Positions 32,706 to 43,708 of a stretch of DNA of 64,000 nt are shown one piece after another (position 1 is the stretch's first letter; each line of letters opens with the position of its first letter). The DNA comes from Fistulifera solaris. Its lineage: Eukaryota; Bacillariophyta; Bacillariophyceae; Naviculales; Stauroneidaceae. The position numbers and the translations under genes are program-made. The stretch is from positions 248,001 through 312,000 of the forward strand of contig AP026149.1 in NCBI GenBank assembly GCA_030295235.1. The letters run 5' to 3'. The notes under the pieces are model-generated. The model searched no databases. It worked only from the letters and a program-made list of their open reading frames with translations, and was not told the origin of the DNA.

Positions 32706-33908
32706 TTAGGCAGGCTGTCTCTTCATTTGAGATCTTAGTGTGAATAGTAGCTGTACAAAGGAGGAAAAGGTCAAACGACCATCTGTATTTGAGAGTTCCT
32801 CAAAAACAGACGCTACGGTAGACGTATCTGGTGTGCATTTATCTTGAGAAAAGGCGTAAGCGATGGCCCTTTGGACATCCGACAAGGACAACGACTTGGC
32901 ATGTTGGCTATCAAAGGCGTAGTAAAATCGTTGCAAGAATATTCGAGTTTCCTCGGAAAGACGATCCGCGAAGATTGCCGCTTCATCGTTTCGTTCGGCC
33001 GTCATTTCTTCGGTCCAGTCCATCTGATTATTCACATGATGCCAAGTGGAAGCTAGGACATGCCAATCGTAAAGGCAATGACTCACGATACAGGGAATCA
33101 AACTTCCTGTAGCGGCGCAAACGATACCATGCAACAGGCCATTCCCCGTCTGCAATCCGACGACGAATCGATTTTCCTCCGGGCGACTATGCGGATGAGC
33201 ATGTCCTAGACCAAAGAGAACTCCTTGCCCGATAAGTGCAGTGGGAAGGGAGTGACTGTAATGATGGATAAGAGTCGGAACGTAACCTCGAAAGAGCACT
33301 TCCTCGGCAATCGAAGTCACCAGAACCAGACCAAGACTCATGGCAATAACGGATGCCGTGCTCGTTGTCACTTCTTTCGGTTGGCTGGGAGTGTGTCGTC
33401 TTCCGAAGAGAGTGATTGCCATGTTGGTTGTAGAAAAATTGACATAATGAGCATCACGTCGCGAAGAGTTTTCAACGGCATGACTTATGGCGATCATCGG
33501 TAGAGCTGCCAAGATGCCAGCCAGTAGTTGGTTCAGGAAAGGATCCGTGCGCGTGTCTGACCAAGTGACTGCTTGTGCCAGATTCCCTTGCGTGCCAAGC
33601 AAAGCAATAGCGGTTGTAGCACAAAGTAACAGCAGTTGCGATTTGCATAGCCCCTCTATCATGAAGAGATTTACTCCACTCTTTTTCCTGTTCGGCGTAT
33701 CTTTCGGTGGCTTGGTGAGCTTTGGCAATTGGACCGGTTCATGGGTTACATGTTCTTCGTGATAATCGCGAGTGCGAAACTTGAGTGCGTCGTACACCCA
33801 TGGTGTCACCGATGATAAATGGCGACTACTCGTACGGGTTGTTGGAGAGAATGGTACCCACGCGGAAGCAAACGACACGAATGAGAATACTAGCGACAGG
33901 GACTTCAT
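32706..33908 (-). CDS. CPBP-family intramembrane protease with EF-hand-like C-terminus, probably plastid
   Basis: CPBP (CaaX protease and bacteriocin-processing, ABI domain) enzymes are membrane metalloproteases. The single-exon 400-residue protein starts with a signal peptide ending ASA followed by W (FASA-WVPFSP), a plastid presequence pattern. Several membrane spans lie between residues 90 and 280. The family motifs are EEVLFRGYV (about 201, the EExxxR motif), a His motif GQGVLFGLGHAHP (about 228-240) and IVSHCLYDW (about 275). The last 110 residues form a helical segment with two EF-hand-like units (FYYAFDSQHAKSLSLSDVQ and VFEELSNTDGRLTFSSFVQ). These loops are degenerate, and Ca2+ binding is uncertain. 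This C-terminal fusion is not usual for the family. ATG at 33908 is the start. Confidence 0.83.
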   Translation of the reverse strand: MKSLSLVFSFVSFASAWVPFSPTTRTSSRHLSSVTPWVYDALKFRTRDYHEEHVTHEPVQLPKLTKPPKDTPNRKKSGVNLFMIEGLCKSQLLLLCATTAIALLGTQGNLAQAVTWSDTRTDPFLNQLLAGILAALPMIAISHAVENSSRRDAHYVNFSTTNMAITLFGRRHTPSQPKEVTTSTASVIAMSLGLVLVTSIAEEVLFRGYVPTLIHHYSHSLPTALIGQGVLFGLGHAHPHSRPEENRFVVGLQTGNGLLHGIVCAATGSLIPCIVSHCLYDWHVLASTWHHVNNQMDWTEEMTAERNDEAAIFADRLSEETRIFLQRFYYAFDSQHAKSLSLSDVQRAIAYAFSQDKCTPDTSTVASVFEELSNTDGRLTFSSFVQLLFTLRSQMKRQPA

Positions 33909-34595
33909 GACGGTCGCCAACGCAAAAGACGAGTAAGGTTAACAAGGGAATCAAAGTCGATTGTTGTGACAACGATTCGCAATATGTATTGTCACGAACT
34001 GTTAATGTGTTTGGATAAAAGCTTGATAAATTGTCGAGAACTTGTCAGTTTCTCGTCAAGCAATTTGTTCGCCCATGATGTTCTTTGAAAGAGACATCAA
34101 ATAATCAAGCCGTGGTGTCATGTCAAACCCGCTGAAAGAAAAAGCCGATGATGATGTCAAGTTTCCGTTAAACGTCATCATTTTCTGTACAAAGTACACG
34201 TAAAAGCTCTTGCGTTATTGCAACCGACTCCGAAACCCGTAATTCGCCGTCACAGCCAACACATTAATACGATACTAAGTTTGCCCAGTGTGACATCAAA
34301 GATGACATAATATTCGGGACTCATTATACTTTATTCATAATTCGACATGGTCCGTGTTTGATGGACTGCCCAAAGATAACATTTGAAGCCACAGCGCTAC
34401 CATTACGGAAGCCCGATCTCTTACTTTAATCCAAGCGAAAGCATATCATGGGAACGTCAGAATATTGGTGCTGAGATAAAGTTTAATTTTAATCCTTCGG
34501 GTCCCGCCCATCAGAGTTCAAATGTGTTTTCCAAACTCAACTATAACACTATAATTAACTGTGCCTTTGAAAGGTATGCGTCACTACACGGGATG
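33909..34595. other. Intergenic stretch
   Basis: About 690 bp between two leftward genes. It should hold the promoter of the CPBP gene and the 3' flank of the phosphatase gene. No feature was recognised. Confidence 0.45.
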
Positions 34596-35429
34596 CTATG
34601 ATTGTGTTGCATCTAACGAATGGAGTTCTTCGGGGAACATCTGTAATCTCCCATCCGCGTGCAGAAGACATCGGATTGGCTCGGCATTCTTCGGATGTAG
34701 ATTCTTCTGTATATCGCGCGACTGCTTTGCATCAAACGGATCCGACAATGCCGTTCGAATGACATGATAATGACAGATAACAGCGATGCGATCAATGTCG
34801 TGTGGGAGCTTCTCTGCCAATCGAACAAAAACATCGCGTATTCGATCACGCCGGACTACTTTGGGTGGAGTTTCGTGGCGGTTCGGCCACTGATCCGGTT
34901 TCTGTGATTCAAAATCTATCTGCGAAACATCCAAACCCCATTCCTGAAGATCCGCTTGTACTTCATGTATCTTCCGAGGCAAGTTCTCGGGAATCATACT
35001 GCCTACTTCGCGCAAGTCATAGTTACACACAATTTTGCTGTGCTTGGGAAAGGCTATCAGTGCCGTTTGCAGAGCTCTCGTGAGAGGGCTACATACAATC
35101 AGATCGATTTCGCTCAACAGAATATTCGCGGCTTGTTCCTTTCCGAGATCGGTTAGGCCACAATCGGTTAAACTTTCATCGAAACGGCGATCGTGTTCGG
35201 GAGCCACTTGTCCTTTCGACTGCCCATGTCGAATCAGATACACCGTACGGCAGCGTAATTCTGTATCGGTGCTATGCAATAACTTACGCGGCGTGATCGC
35301 AGCCGCTCTGGAAATAGATGCACCTTTCGTGCTGGTCGTATGACTCTTCCGTGGGGTAACTGTTGTCGAAGGAGTTCGAGCGCGGATATCTCTACGGACT
35401 GCCGTGGCGGGTGTGGATGTTCTCTTCAT
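34596..35429 (-). CDS. Histidine phosphatase (phosphoglycerate-mutase-like) protein
   Basis: A single-exon protein of 277 residues. The first 55 residues are basic and rich in Thr and Ser (TPSTTVTPRKSHTTSTKG), possibly disordered. The catalytic motif is VYLIRHGQSKGQ (about residue 64). DLIVCSPLTRALQTA carries the second conserved Arg, and VICHYHVIRTAL carries the second active-site His. This fits branch 1 of the histidine phosphatase superfamily, which acts on varied phospho-substrates. The family alone does not define the substrate. There is no signal peptide. Confidence 0.85.
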   Translation of the reverse strand: MKRTSTPATAVRRDIRARTPSTTVTPRKSHTTSTKGASISRAAAITPRKLLHSTDTELRCRTVYLIRHGQSKGQVAPEHDRRFDESLTDCGLTDLGKEQAANILLSEIDLIVCSPLTRALQTALIAFPKHSKIVCNYDLREVGSMIPENLPRKIHEVQADLQEWGLDVSQIDFESQKPDQWPNRHETPPKVVRRDRIRDVFVRLAEKLPHDIDRIAVICHYHVIRTALSDPFDAKQSRDIQKNLHPKNAEPIRCLLHADGRLQMFPEELHSLDATQS

Positions 35430-35760
35430 TTTGATGATTCACCTGCAATTGCTACCTAGTCAAATTTGATGGAAATTTGAACGATAAAACATCACTCCAT
35501 CATGGCGGATGCCGAGGCAAACGTCGAACGCGGAAAAAATGCGAGAAGTGTAAACACCAAGAGAGCTTCGTGGGGTTCTATACGGTACTTCATTCATAGC
35601 TCAGATCGTCATATCATATTTATTAAAACCGGTGCGATACAGCAGCACTCCAAGATTGCGGCGGGACTGCGACTCTATTGTCGCTTCGACGTTCATCAGA
35701 AAAACAAATGCCAGCAATATCATCTGTTTCATATTATCTGGTAACGTCTTCTCTAATAAA
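35430..35760. promoter_or_regulatory. Divergent promoter region of histidine phosphatase and MSH5 genes
   Basis: About 330 bp. The open frame before the MSH5 ATG continues upstream but contains no earlier ATG in that frame. No motif was recognised. Confidence 0.4.
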
Positions 35761-38520
35761 ATGACAGAAGATTACACAACAGGAATAGAAGAGCGTTTGG
35801 TCTGTATGGCGGTAGTGGAAGACGGTCCGCGTATAGGTTTTGCGGCGTTTTTGGAAGAAAGCAACACAATCGTGCTCGAAGACAGCCCGGCGGATGGTTA
35901 TGATACACAGGCACTGATCGAGCGTGTCTTGGCCCTCGTTCAGCCAAATCTTTTGCTTCTTTCAAGCAAAATCATTAGTAACACCAACTTGCTGGAAGTC
36001 TTGACGGTACCGCAAAGCACCGTCGTAGAAGATACACACAATGACGAGGAAGAGGGCGAAATGAATGTTCGACTTTCCCGGCGATCTCAAACAACGCCTT
36101 ACAAAATCATGAAATCGTCTTGTTATGAGAAAAAGCGCTGTCGGTCCATAATTCTGAGAATGCAAGTGAATTCCATCATGAATCGTCGTCAACGTGGTCA
36201 CTCGCACCAAGATTCGGGCAGGCGCTTTCCTACGGAGAACGAGCATAGGCACATTGCTTCCTTTCAAGTGTCGAATTACCATGCTTTGGCTTCTTTGGTG
36301 GATTTCGACTCGACGGTACAAGTGCAGGCATTGGGATGTCTGTTATCTTTCCTCGAGACAAAATTTTTCGGCAACCAAGGCGGTATCGTCGTGGTCGACG
36401 ACATTGTACATTGCCAAGCGTCACACTACATGGCGATGAATCCCGATACACTTGCCGCGTTGAATATATTTGCTATCGAACATCATCCGTTGGCTGCTTC
36501 GAATGGTTACGGGAATGCGAAAGAAGGACAGAGTCTATATGCATTGTTGAATCGAACAAAAAGTAAACCCGGTAGACAGCGTCTGCGAGAGATCATGCTA
36601 AAACCATTGCTGGACGTGGATGCGATAACGATGCGGCAAGATGGTGTCGAATTCTTTCTCCAAGATGATACTCAAAGGTGGTCCCCACGCTGATGCATCA
36701 GCTACGAAACGTAGGAGCCGTCGACAAGATCCTGAATCGGATCCATAAGTGCTGCTCACAGTCAAACGATATTCTCGTATTCACCAAGACTTTAGCAGCT
36801 TCCATTGCTATCATTTCCGCCCTGCAAAACGAAGTTCTCTTGAAGCTTGAATACCAGTTGGAGCAGGTGGCGAGGCCGAACGCAGAAATTGAATGGGCGA
36901 TAGACCCAATGTCGAAGCGATACTACGACTTTGTTCGAAATGTGCTGCAGCGATGTCACGTCGATATTCTGGAAGATCTTCTCGATCTTATTTCGTCTAT
37001 GATCGACGAGGAAACGACAAGTACTACTGGTACTGTGGCTATCCGGAGTGGGTACAACGCGGAGCTGGATCAATGGAAAGTCCAATACGACAGCCTCCGA
37101 GATACTCTCTCTGCCTATAGCAATCAAATGCAACAGCGATGGCCTAGCCTGAGGAGTTTGATGGTTCTTTTCATGCCACAGGTGAATACAAACATGATAA
37201 AAGCACAGGAGCGAGATCTACCAGTGACTGACTCACTTGCACTCTATCCTCACCCAGGTCGGCTTCCTTATTGGTCTCGAAAACGACGGAAGCTGGAATA
37301 ACTCCTTACCAGAAGACTTTCAATTTGTCTTTACGGAAGTAGGATGTAGTTATTTCAGAAATCAGGACACGAGACACCTGGACGAAGCCATTGGTGATCT
37401 CGATAGTCAAATCAAGGACACCGAGGCCCTGATCGTTTCCGAGCTCGAGGAGCACATCTTTACTTGTGATAAAGAGCTTCGTAGTACCTTCAATGCACTA
37501 GCGGAATTGGACTGTGTTCTTGCCTTCGCTGCATGCGCGGCGGATCAAAAGTACGTTCGTCCTATCCTTCTTCCTTGCGAAGAGAATTGCATCATAATTC
37601 AGAACGGCAGACATCCGCTGCAAGAAATCCTCATCGACGACACATTCGTTCCCAACGACGCGTGCATCAACAGCGATCACCGGGTCAACATCGTCACCGG
37701 GCCCAACTTTAGTGGCAAGAGCTGTTACGCGCGGCAAATCGGTATCATCACGTACATGGCGCACATTGGCTGCTTCGTTCCGTGTGACAATGCCCAGATA
37801 TCCGTTGTCGATCACATTTATGCCCGCTTCAGTGGAACCGAGACATGTGCCGTCCCACAAAGTAGTTTTCAACTTGATCTCACACAAATGGGCACCATCC
37901 TTCGACGCGCAAGTCCTAATTCCTTGGTGATTATTGATGAATTCGGAAAAGGTAAGTAGCATCAAGGTCAAGACTGGTTCGTTTTACCCAAAAAAATTCA
38001 CTCAGATGGCTTTTTGGCAGGAACCAGCCCGGCTTCGGGTGTAGCCTTATTGGCATCCGCATTAAGTCATTTAGCAGGGAGAGACTGTAAAGTAGTGTGC
38101 ACCACCCATTTCCTCGAACTTTTCTCCATGGGAATTATACCGGAAGCCGACCACGGGTTCCGAGCTTTGCGCATGGCCGTTCATTTACCAGAACATGACA
38201 AAGAACAAGCGACGCCGCTCTTTCGGTTGGAAGTGGGCGTGGCCAGTTCCTCGGCAGGGATTGTCTGTGCGGAATTGGCCGGTGTGAAGCCGGCGGTTAT
38301 CGATCGTGCTCGGGAAATCGTCCATGCGACCCGAGAAAAGAGAAAGGTGTCGCCTCTGGCAGAGATTTTACGTGTGCAAATGGGGCTAACAAGGGAAGCG
38401 TGTGAATTGCTGTCTCAGTTTCTAGAAAAGGATCCGGACCAAATGGCAGATGATGAAATTGAAGAGTTTGTATTGAAGTGTAGATTGTATCTTCAAAACA
38501 ATCGTCACGGCAGTTCCTGA
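35761..38520 (+). CDS. MSH5: MutS-family meiotic protein MSH5
   Basis: MSH5 pairs with MSH4 to stabilise recombination intermediates and promote crossovers in meiosis. Three exons (35761-37181, 37258-37951, 38021-38520; introns of 76 and 69 nt) give about 871 residues. The MutS core begins at ALNIFAIEHHPLAASNG, with LYALLNRTKSKPGRQRLREIMLKPL (quoted in parts). FMPQ joined across intron 1 to VGFLIGLEN matches the MSH5 clamp region. The ATPase has Walker A GPNFSGKSCYARQIG (about 621), then STPSSFQLDL-like SSFQLDLTQMG, and LVIIDEFGKGT split by intron 2. There is no N-terminal mismatch-recognition domain with the Phe-x-Glu motif, as expected for MSH4/5. The frame changes at the A3 run at 36674-36676, where one A appears missing; adding it gives DDTQKVVPTLMHQLRN. 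Confidence 0.88.
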
Positions 38521-38842
38521 TCAAGTCGTCCCAACAACTCATTTTCTTTCTTGGAATTGATTCAGTTTCAAGTAGTAATGATCAAAGTTATCTACTTTGC
38601 TGATTGTATTGAACTCTGTCGTTGTTTTTTTACGCCATGGTATACAAGTGGTTGTCGTTGTCGCGTCGGTCCGCGCCATCGAACGAAAAAGGAAAAAGCA
38701 CCAAACTATTTTATTTCTAACCTTAATGGCGCGCATTCTGCGTGGTACGGTGGGTGCACGACTGAAGGACGAATTCCGTGGAAAATTTTTTTTCGTGACA
38801 CGCTTTTCCGCGGTTTTCGGCATGCGATCAAGGTCAATGCGA
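38521..38842. other. Spacer between MSH5 and the ABC-F gene
   Basis: About 320 bp. The reading frame of the ABC-F gene is open through most of it and has in-frame ATGs at 38726, 38822 and 38837, so the start of that protein is uncertain. Confidence 0.4.
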
Positions 38843-40721
38843 ATGAAGCTCACAATACATAACTCATCTATCGTTTTGGTGATGCTAGCTACAATTCCAA
38901 CAACAGCAACCCTTAGCAGCACTACGACAACTTCTCGTGCTCCTCATCATGTCACTCAAACCGCAAATTGGAGTTCAAACACGATTTCGTCCTTCAACGG
39001 ACAAATTCTAGGCTTCGAAGGATCACTCGACTTTGACGGAGTCGAGTTGTTTCGACATACACAAGTAGCTTTTGAACGAGGATTCATTCACGGCTTGGTT
39101 GGTCCGAACGGGTCGGGTAAGACTTCTTTAGTACGGGCGTTGCCTCATCTTCCCCTTTTTCCGGAACGAGGTAGTTTCTGTTGGGAGTACATTGCGGCCG
39201 ATGTCGAGGATGACACGACTTCTCTCAAAACAGATTGTTCTGCACGTGACTATTGTCTGAATAGGATACAGAAGCGTGTGCAAGAAATCGATCATGAGAT
39301 TGGTCGGATGGAAGTACAACTCGAAACGGAAAGCAACGATACGTCCATTGAAGAAATTAGTACTCGCCTTGGTGAACTTTACGAACTAAAGGAAGACATT
39401 GAGTTGCAGGCGAGTACACAATTGGTGGAAATGTTTCAGCAGTTAAATTTTGGTGAAAAGTATCCGGAGCAACCTTACGGTCAATTGTCAAGTGGTTGGA
39501 AATTCAAATGTCAACTGATAGCGGGGCTTTTGACACAGCCGGACTGTTTGATTATCGATGAGCCGTCCTTTTTGGATACAACGGCCACCGCATGGTTGGT
39601 GGATCAATTGAAACACTTGGCCCATTCTCCCAACACTTCGAACAAGGCTATCGTCATTCTGATTTCTCACAAGGAAGCCTTGTTGGACGAAGTATGTGAT
39701 CGGATTCTATATCTCAATCCAGCCAGTAAGAATTTGACAATGTACAATTGTTCCTTCCGCGAATTTCAAGTGGCACATGCGGACCGTGTCGCGCATGCCA
39801 AAAAGGCCAAGGAGCTGAGCGCAGAAGCCAGGGACGATGCCAAGGATTCTCTGCAACAATTGCGTCAGCAACTGCACAAGCGAGAACAAAATTTCAGAGC
39901 AACCACTTTTAAAGATCACGACAAGCGCTGGATTAAAGGCAAGAACAAGGAAGCGAAGCAGAATGCGGATCACAGTGCTGCTTCAAAACTGAAACGACTC
40001 AAGAAAAAAGCCGACGAACTGGCGGAACAAGAAGAGGAATTGCGAGAAACGAAAGTGTGTCCTCTCAAACTAGAAGGCGCGGCTCCGTCGGATGGTGTCC
40101 TGGTAGAGTTCAGTGATGTTGATTTTCATTTCGAGGGAGCGCGGGATATGCTTTTGGAGTACGTCGACGTTCAAATCAAAAGTGAGGACCGAATTTTGCT
40201 CCAAGGAGAAAACGGACAAGGCAAGACGACATTATCGAAATTAATTATGGGGGAGTTGGAGCCCACCCATGGCACTATCCGCCGTAACCTACCTGTCGTA
40301 GCTCACTTTCATCAGGAAGCCCTGCGCGAATTAATGGACGATTATGGAAAGTCGAATGCCCTTGATTTCCTACTCACGAAGAATCCCAAATTTACCATGG
40401 TACAAGCCCGAACATATGCAGGTCGTTTTTGGTCTAAAGGGAAACATAGCTCTCCGTCCCATTCGAACACTTTCGGCAGGTCAGCGCGTCCGTCTCTGGT
40501 TGGCTCGCGAGTTTTTGGGCGATAGTAAGCCTTCTATGCTGGTTTTAGATGAAGTAACCGAAAATTTGGACAAAGAGACCACCGATTCCTTACTCAAAGC
40601 GTTGGAGGAATTCCCGGCGGCGATTGTGGCAATTTCACATGATGACTATTTCGCCGAGAAATTTCAGGAGACCCAACTGTGGATCGTAGGGAATGCAAGA
40701 GTTCAAGTTGAATACAAGTAA
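38843..40721 (+). CDS. ABC-F family ATPase
   Basis: ABC-F proteins are soluble twin-ATPase proteins that act mostly on ribosomes, in translation and antibiotic or stress tolerance. Domain 1 has Walker A GPNGSGKTS (about residue 87), a signature LSSGWKFKCQL and Walker B CLIIDEPSFLD. A charged linker helix (about 300-390, LRQQLHKREQNFRATTF and KRLKKKADELAEQEEEL) is typical. Domain 2 has GENGQGKTT (about 454), LSAGQRVRLWLAREFL and MLVLDEVTENLD. The N-terminus at 38843 (MKLTIHNSSIVLVMLATIPTTA) looks like a signal or plastid presequence, but earlier ATGs are in frame. In domain 2 the frame changes at the T5 run at 40426-40430, where one T appears extra; the corrected reading FGLKGNIALRPIRTLSAGQ is family-like. 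Product about 625 residues. Confidence 0.85.
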
Positions 40722-41097
40722 AAGAATCTCTCATCACGATCAGGAGAGCAGCTAAAGGAATTGTAATGGATTCAATGAACAACATGATTGATTTGGTTCT
40801 TGGACATCGCTTTCTTGCCAAAATATTAGGACTTTAGGACCGTACTGGTAGCGGTACTGGTAGCTAAAGCGTATTCGTCTCCCGTCGATCGAATATAACC
40901 GTATCCTTAGGACATTCTTTTTCATTTCGCCACGTACGCGAAATAGAGCCGATGGGAGATCGAAACCAAATGAAATAGCCAAAGCACAAAGCAAAGGGAA
41001 AAGCAGCAGCACTCATAATAACATATGTACAGCGAATACATAATAACGTACGAGAGAGAAGAAGAAGAAAAGGAAAGAGAGCACAACTTCGCACAGC
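40722..41097. other. Intergenic stretch
   Basis: About 375 bp. It contains a near-perfect tandem of GTACTGGTAGCG-like units at 40839-40863, another GGTAC-rich spot. No gene was seen. Confidence 0.45.
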
Positions 41098-41962
41098 ATG
41101 GTTCCTCAAATAGCTACCCGTTTGGCTTTCCTGACGTTCATATCATGGCTCTCGTCGACATCGGCATTGGAAGTGTCACGGCGTGCCGTGTTGATAACAT
41201 CCATCCCCAGTATGGCAACCGCAATCGAACCGAACGGCCTGGCATACCGTTTACAGCAACGTGATCCGGCTGCGTTGAAGAATCGTTTATTCAATCTTCC
41301 GCCAACACAACAACTGTATCCAACTTGGATGAGAGGATTGTGGAATATAGAGATGAGTTTCTCGGGCTTTTTGTTTCCCAGTCAAACGATTACGAAGGAA
41401 ACGCTGTTACGCGATTTCGCTATTGCGGGTTTTCAAAATGTTCCATTGCGCACATTGCGGATGTCGGGAAAGAAAAGGTGACAATGCCAATGGCCATCGA
41501 CCGCGAGACAGGCTGGGAAGATCGTGTTTTCAATTTGCGACAAACCATTGATGCTCATTTGGGTTATGCCGCTGTGCAAGAAGTACTGTACGATGGAAAG
41601 AAAAATCCGAATCGAATTGGTATCAACTTTGTCAATTACCGAACGACGAACGCGGAACGAATTGAACTCTTTTGTAATGCCCGTGAAGCCGAGGAATACG
41701 AGACGAATGGAACATCTTATTTCGTCCATGGCGAATACATTCGTCAAGTGACGTTTGGAACCGGATCCACCGTCGGTGTACCTCGACAAGTTAGCACCAA
41801 TTACGGGCATTTCTGGACTTGGCAAAAGAAAGTGACAATTCAATTCGAGGAAATCTACTGACGGCAGCCTATCTCGATCCGCAAGACCCGCTGTATTTTC
41901 AAGAACCCACATTACCGGTTGTCATCTATTCGCATCTACTCACAGGAAAATTAGTCGTATAA
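41098..41962 (+). CDS. DUF6816-like protein, probably plastid-targeted
   Basis: Function unknown; the family is found in cyanobacteria and plastid-bearing algae. The N-terminus (MVPQIATRLAFLTFISWLSSTSA-LEVSRRAVL) looks like a signal peptide plus transit peptide. The mature part has LYPTWMRGLWNIEMSFSG, IADVGKEKV or LRDVGKEKV, WEDRVFNLRQ, IGINFVNYRTTNAERIELF, and a late SYFVHGEYIRQV. It ends LYFQEPTLPVVIYSHLLTG. Two frame changes are inferred. One G appears missing near 41459-41460 (GCGGATG) and one C near 41846 (CAATTCGAGG). Restoring both gives 288 residues and a length divisible by three. Without the second change the protein would stop 34 residues earlier at EEIY. The family call is from memory of the motif layout and is moderate. 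Confidence 0.62.
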
Positions 41963-42155
41963 AATGGTTAGACGCACGCACTTGGATTCCTTGGAGGGAC
42001 GAGTAAAGTACATTTTTCAACATTTCTACGATGACTCATGATGACGCTATTAGCATTGGAGCTAGAAAGACTGATTCCGTTTTGTTCCATGCCATGCTCA
42101 CACGATCGCATATCACATACTTTACAATCATTGCATGCCTTCCGGCGGGCGTTTC

Positions 42156-42699
42156 TCACTTTTCGTGGAGCGGACTCACCAAAACGTCGTGCGTGGTGAT
42201 CTTGTCCTGATACGACACGGATTTGGCATGGAGAGCCGCTTTAATTTTCAAAAGCGCACTAGTGTGGCTCATTTCCAGAAAATGTCCCGTTATGTTATCT
42301 TTTTTTCAAAAAGCGGCCACCGTGACTCGCGATAATTTTGAAAACGCCATTGACGATGGCGTTTTTTTGCTCATTGGTGCCAGTGCAGTAAACACCTACC
42401 AAGTCGTTTATGAGCTTGCGGTATCGGATGTTTCCCATGTGATGAGAAACAACCGATCCGTTGCCGGCAATGACATCAAAATGATTGAAGTAATGGCTTT
42501 TTGTAGTCGTATTGGTAGAAGAACCGCTTAGAGGGGATGAAGGTGTAACAGAATGAGATCGCTCACCCTTCGCATCGTAAATGGGAAGAATCGCCATGGC
42601 TACTGCCGTGGATTTTTGTGAATGTATTTTCTCATGCAACCATTGCTGAACTTCATACGCCATCTGCTGTTTCATTTCTTCTACTTCATCATTCGACAT
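42156..42699 (-). CDS. DUF6824-type protein
   Basis: DUF6824 domains occur in many copies in diatoms, with unknown function, probably nucleic-acid related. From the ATG at 42699 an acidic helix (MSNDEVEEMKQQMAYEVQQW) and a Ser/Thr-rich linker lead to the domain. It reads HFDVIAGNGSVVSHHMGN, IRYRKLINDLVGVYC, KNAIVNGVFKIIASHGGRFLKK. At the A7 run on the coding strand (42300-42306) one A appears extra. The corrected reading continues DNITGHFLEMSHTSALLKIKAALH to a stop at 42156, which matches the usual GRFLK-x-W/F pattern. Product about 180 residues. The glycine-rich loop (GNGS rather than GRG) is atypical. Confidence 0.68.
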
Positions 42700-43004
42700 C
42701 CTCTTGTAATGAGAGACAAATGCTTTTTTGAAACGGATCCAAGCGCAAAGGAATATAAGTAGAAATAAATCAATCCAGCATTGGAGAAATATTCTTGTGC
42801 TTTGAAGACGTCGGACTTTACATCATAATGTTGAAAACCAAACGAAAGCGGTCCATGCCGCATGCAGTAGAAAGGTTGATCCCATTTTCGTCTGTCAGCT
42901 GTCGGGTCATGCGTCGTCCCAGTCGCGAATGTAGTCACGAGTAAAGCACTGAATGCGTTCGCACTTTTTTATGAAGTTGCTCTCTTCATAGTCTTAACAA
43001 GCAA
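42700..43004. other. Intergenic stretch upstream of the DUF6824 gene
   Basis: About 300 bp. An 86-codon minus-strand open frame here has no ATG-supported or family-like content and is not called. Confidence 0.35.
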
Positions 43005-43270
43005 CGGATGAACAAGCAGCCCGCAGGTTTACCGTCACGGTCTTGCTTGAAGACACTTTACAGCTTTGCTCCTACGGTCGCGGTCAAAGCCGTCGGTGCG
43101 GAAGCATGCTGTACTTTTTATTCTGGAACATCGAGGTCTCGTAGTTCCGGTCGATCACTGTCCCAATATGAATTTTTAAATCTCCATCGACGCTATGCCT
43201 CTGCTATCGCTACCGCAAACCACGTTATGTTTACATGTCTCCGACGGAAAAGGAACCGCGTTTTGATAGC
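43005..43270 (+). pseudogene. Decayed partial copy of the UBA/UBP-zinc-finger gene
   Basis: This stretch aligns by eye with 43715-44005 of the gene downstream. Shared strings include GCTTTGCTCC, AAGCCGTCGGTGC, TTCCGGTCGATCACTGTCCC (diverged at one or two places), GCCTCTGC and CGCAAACCACGT. Compared with the functional copy it carries several small deletions and many substitutions, and no single frame spans it. It therefore looks like an old tandem duplication whose first copy lost function. Similarity ends near 43270 and does not reach the zinc-ligand region. Confidence 0.75.
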
Positions 43271-43708
43271 ATCCCCCCTCCCGCTACCAGACATGATAAA
43301 TTTTCATGATCGCTTTACTATCTTGAATTTCGTGCAACCTCCGGTTGTATTATGTATCTTGACAAAACGACCACCTTGATCTCGAAACAACTAGTGGACA
43401 TTTCGTATCAATAGTTTCCATTTTGATCGCTTACGTGCAACAAAATCACCTTCCAATCGACAAGTCAGTTCGCGAAGGTATCGGATATTTCCCTGTAACT
43501 TCCCCAAGACTGAATTGTGGTCACGAGTCCTTTCGGAAATCCGTGTGGAAGCGCGGCAAATTGAAGAGAAGCAAAATAAACAGACGTGAAAGAGCACAAA
43601 CGCAAATACAATGCACCCAATACCCTAACAAATAACGATTATAAATCATGCCAAACAACAAAACTTCAGAAGAGGCGTCTAGAAACGATTCGGCGCAAGC
43701 CGGGAGCC

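Noticed and set aside
42681-42938. An 86-codon minus-strand frame upstream of the DUF6824 gene
   Set aside because: No domain, non-ATG start, overlaps the presumed promoter.
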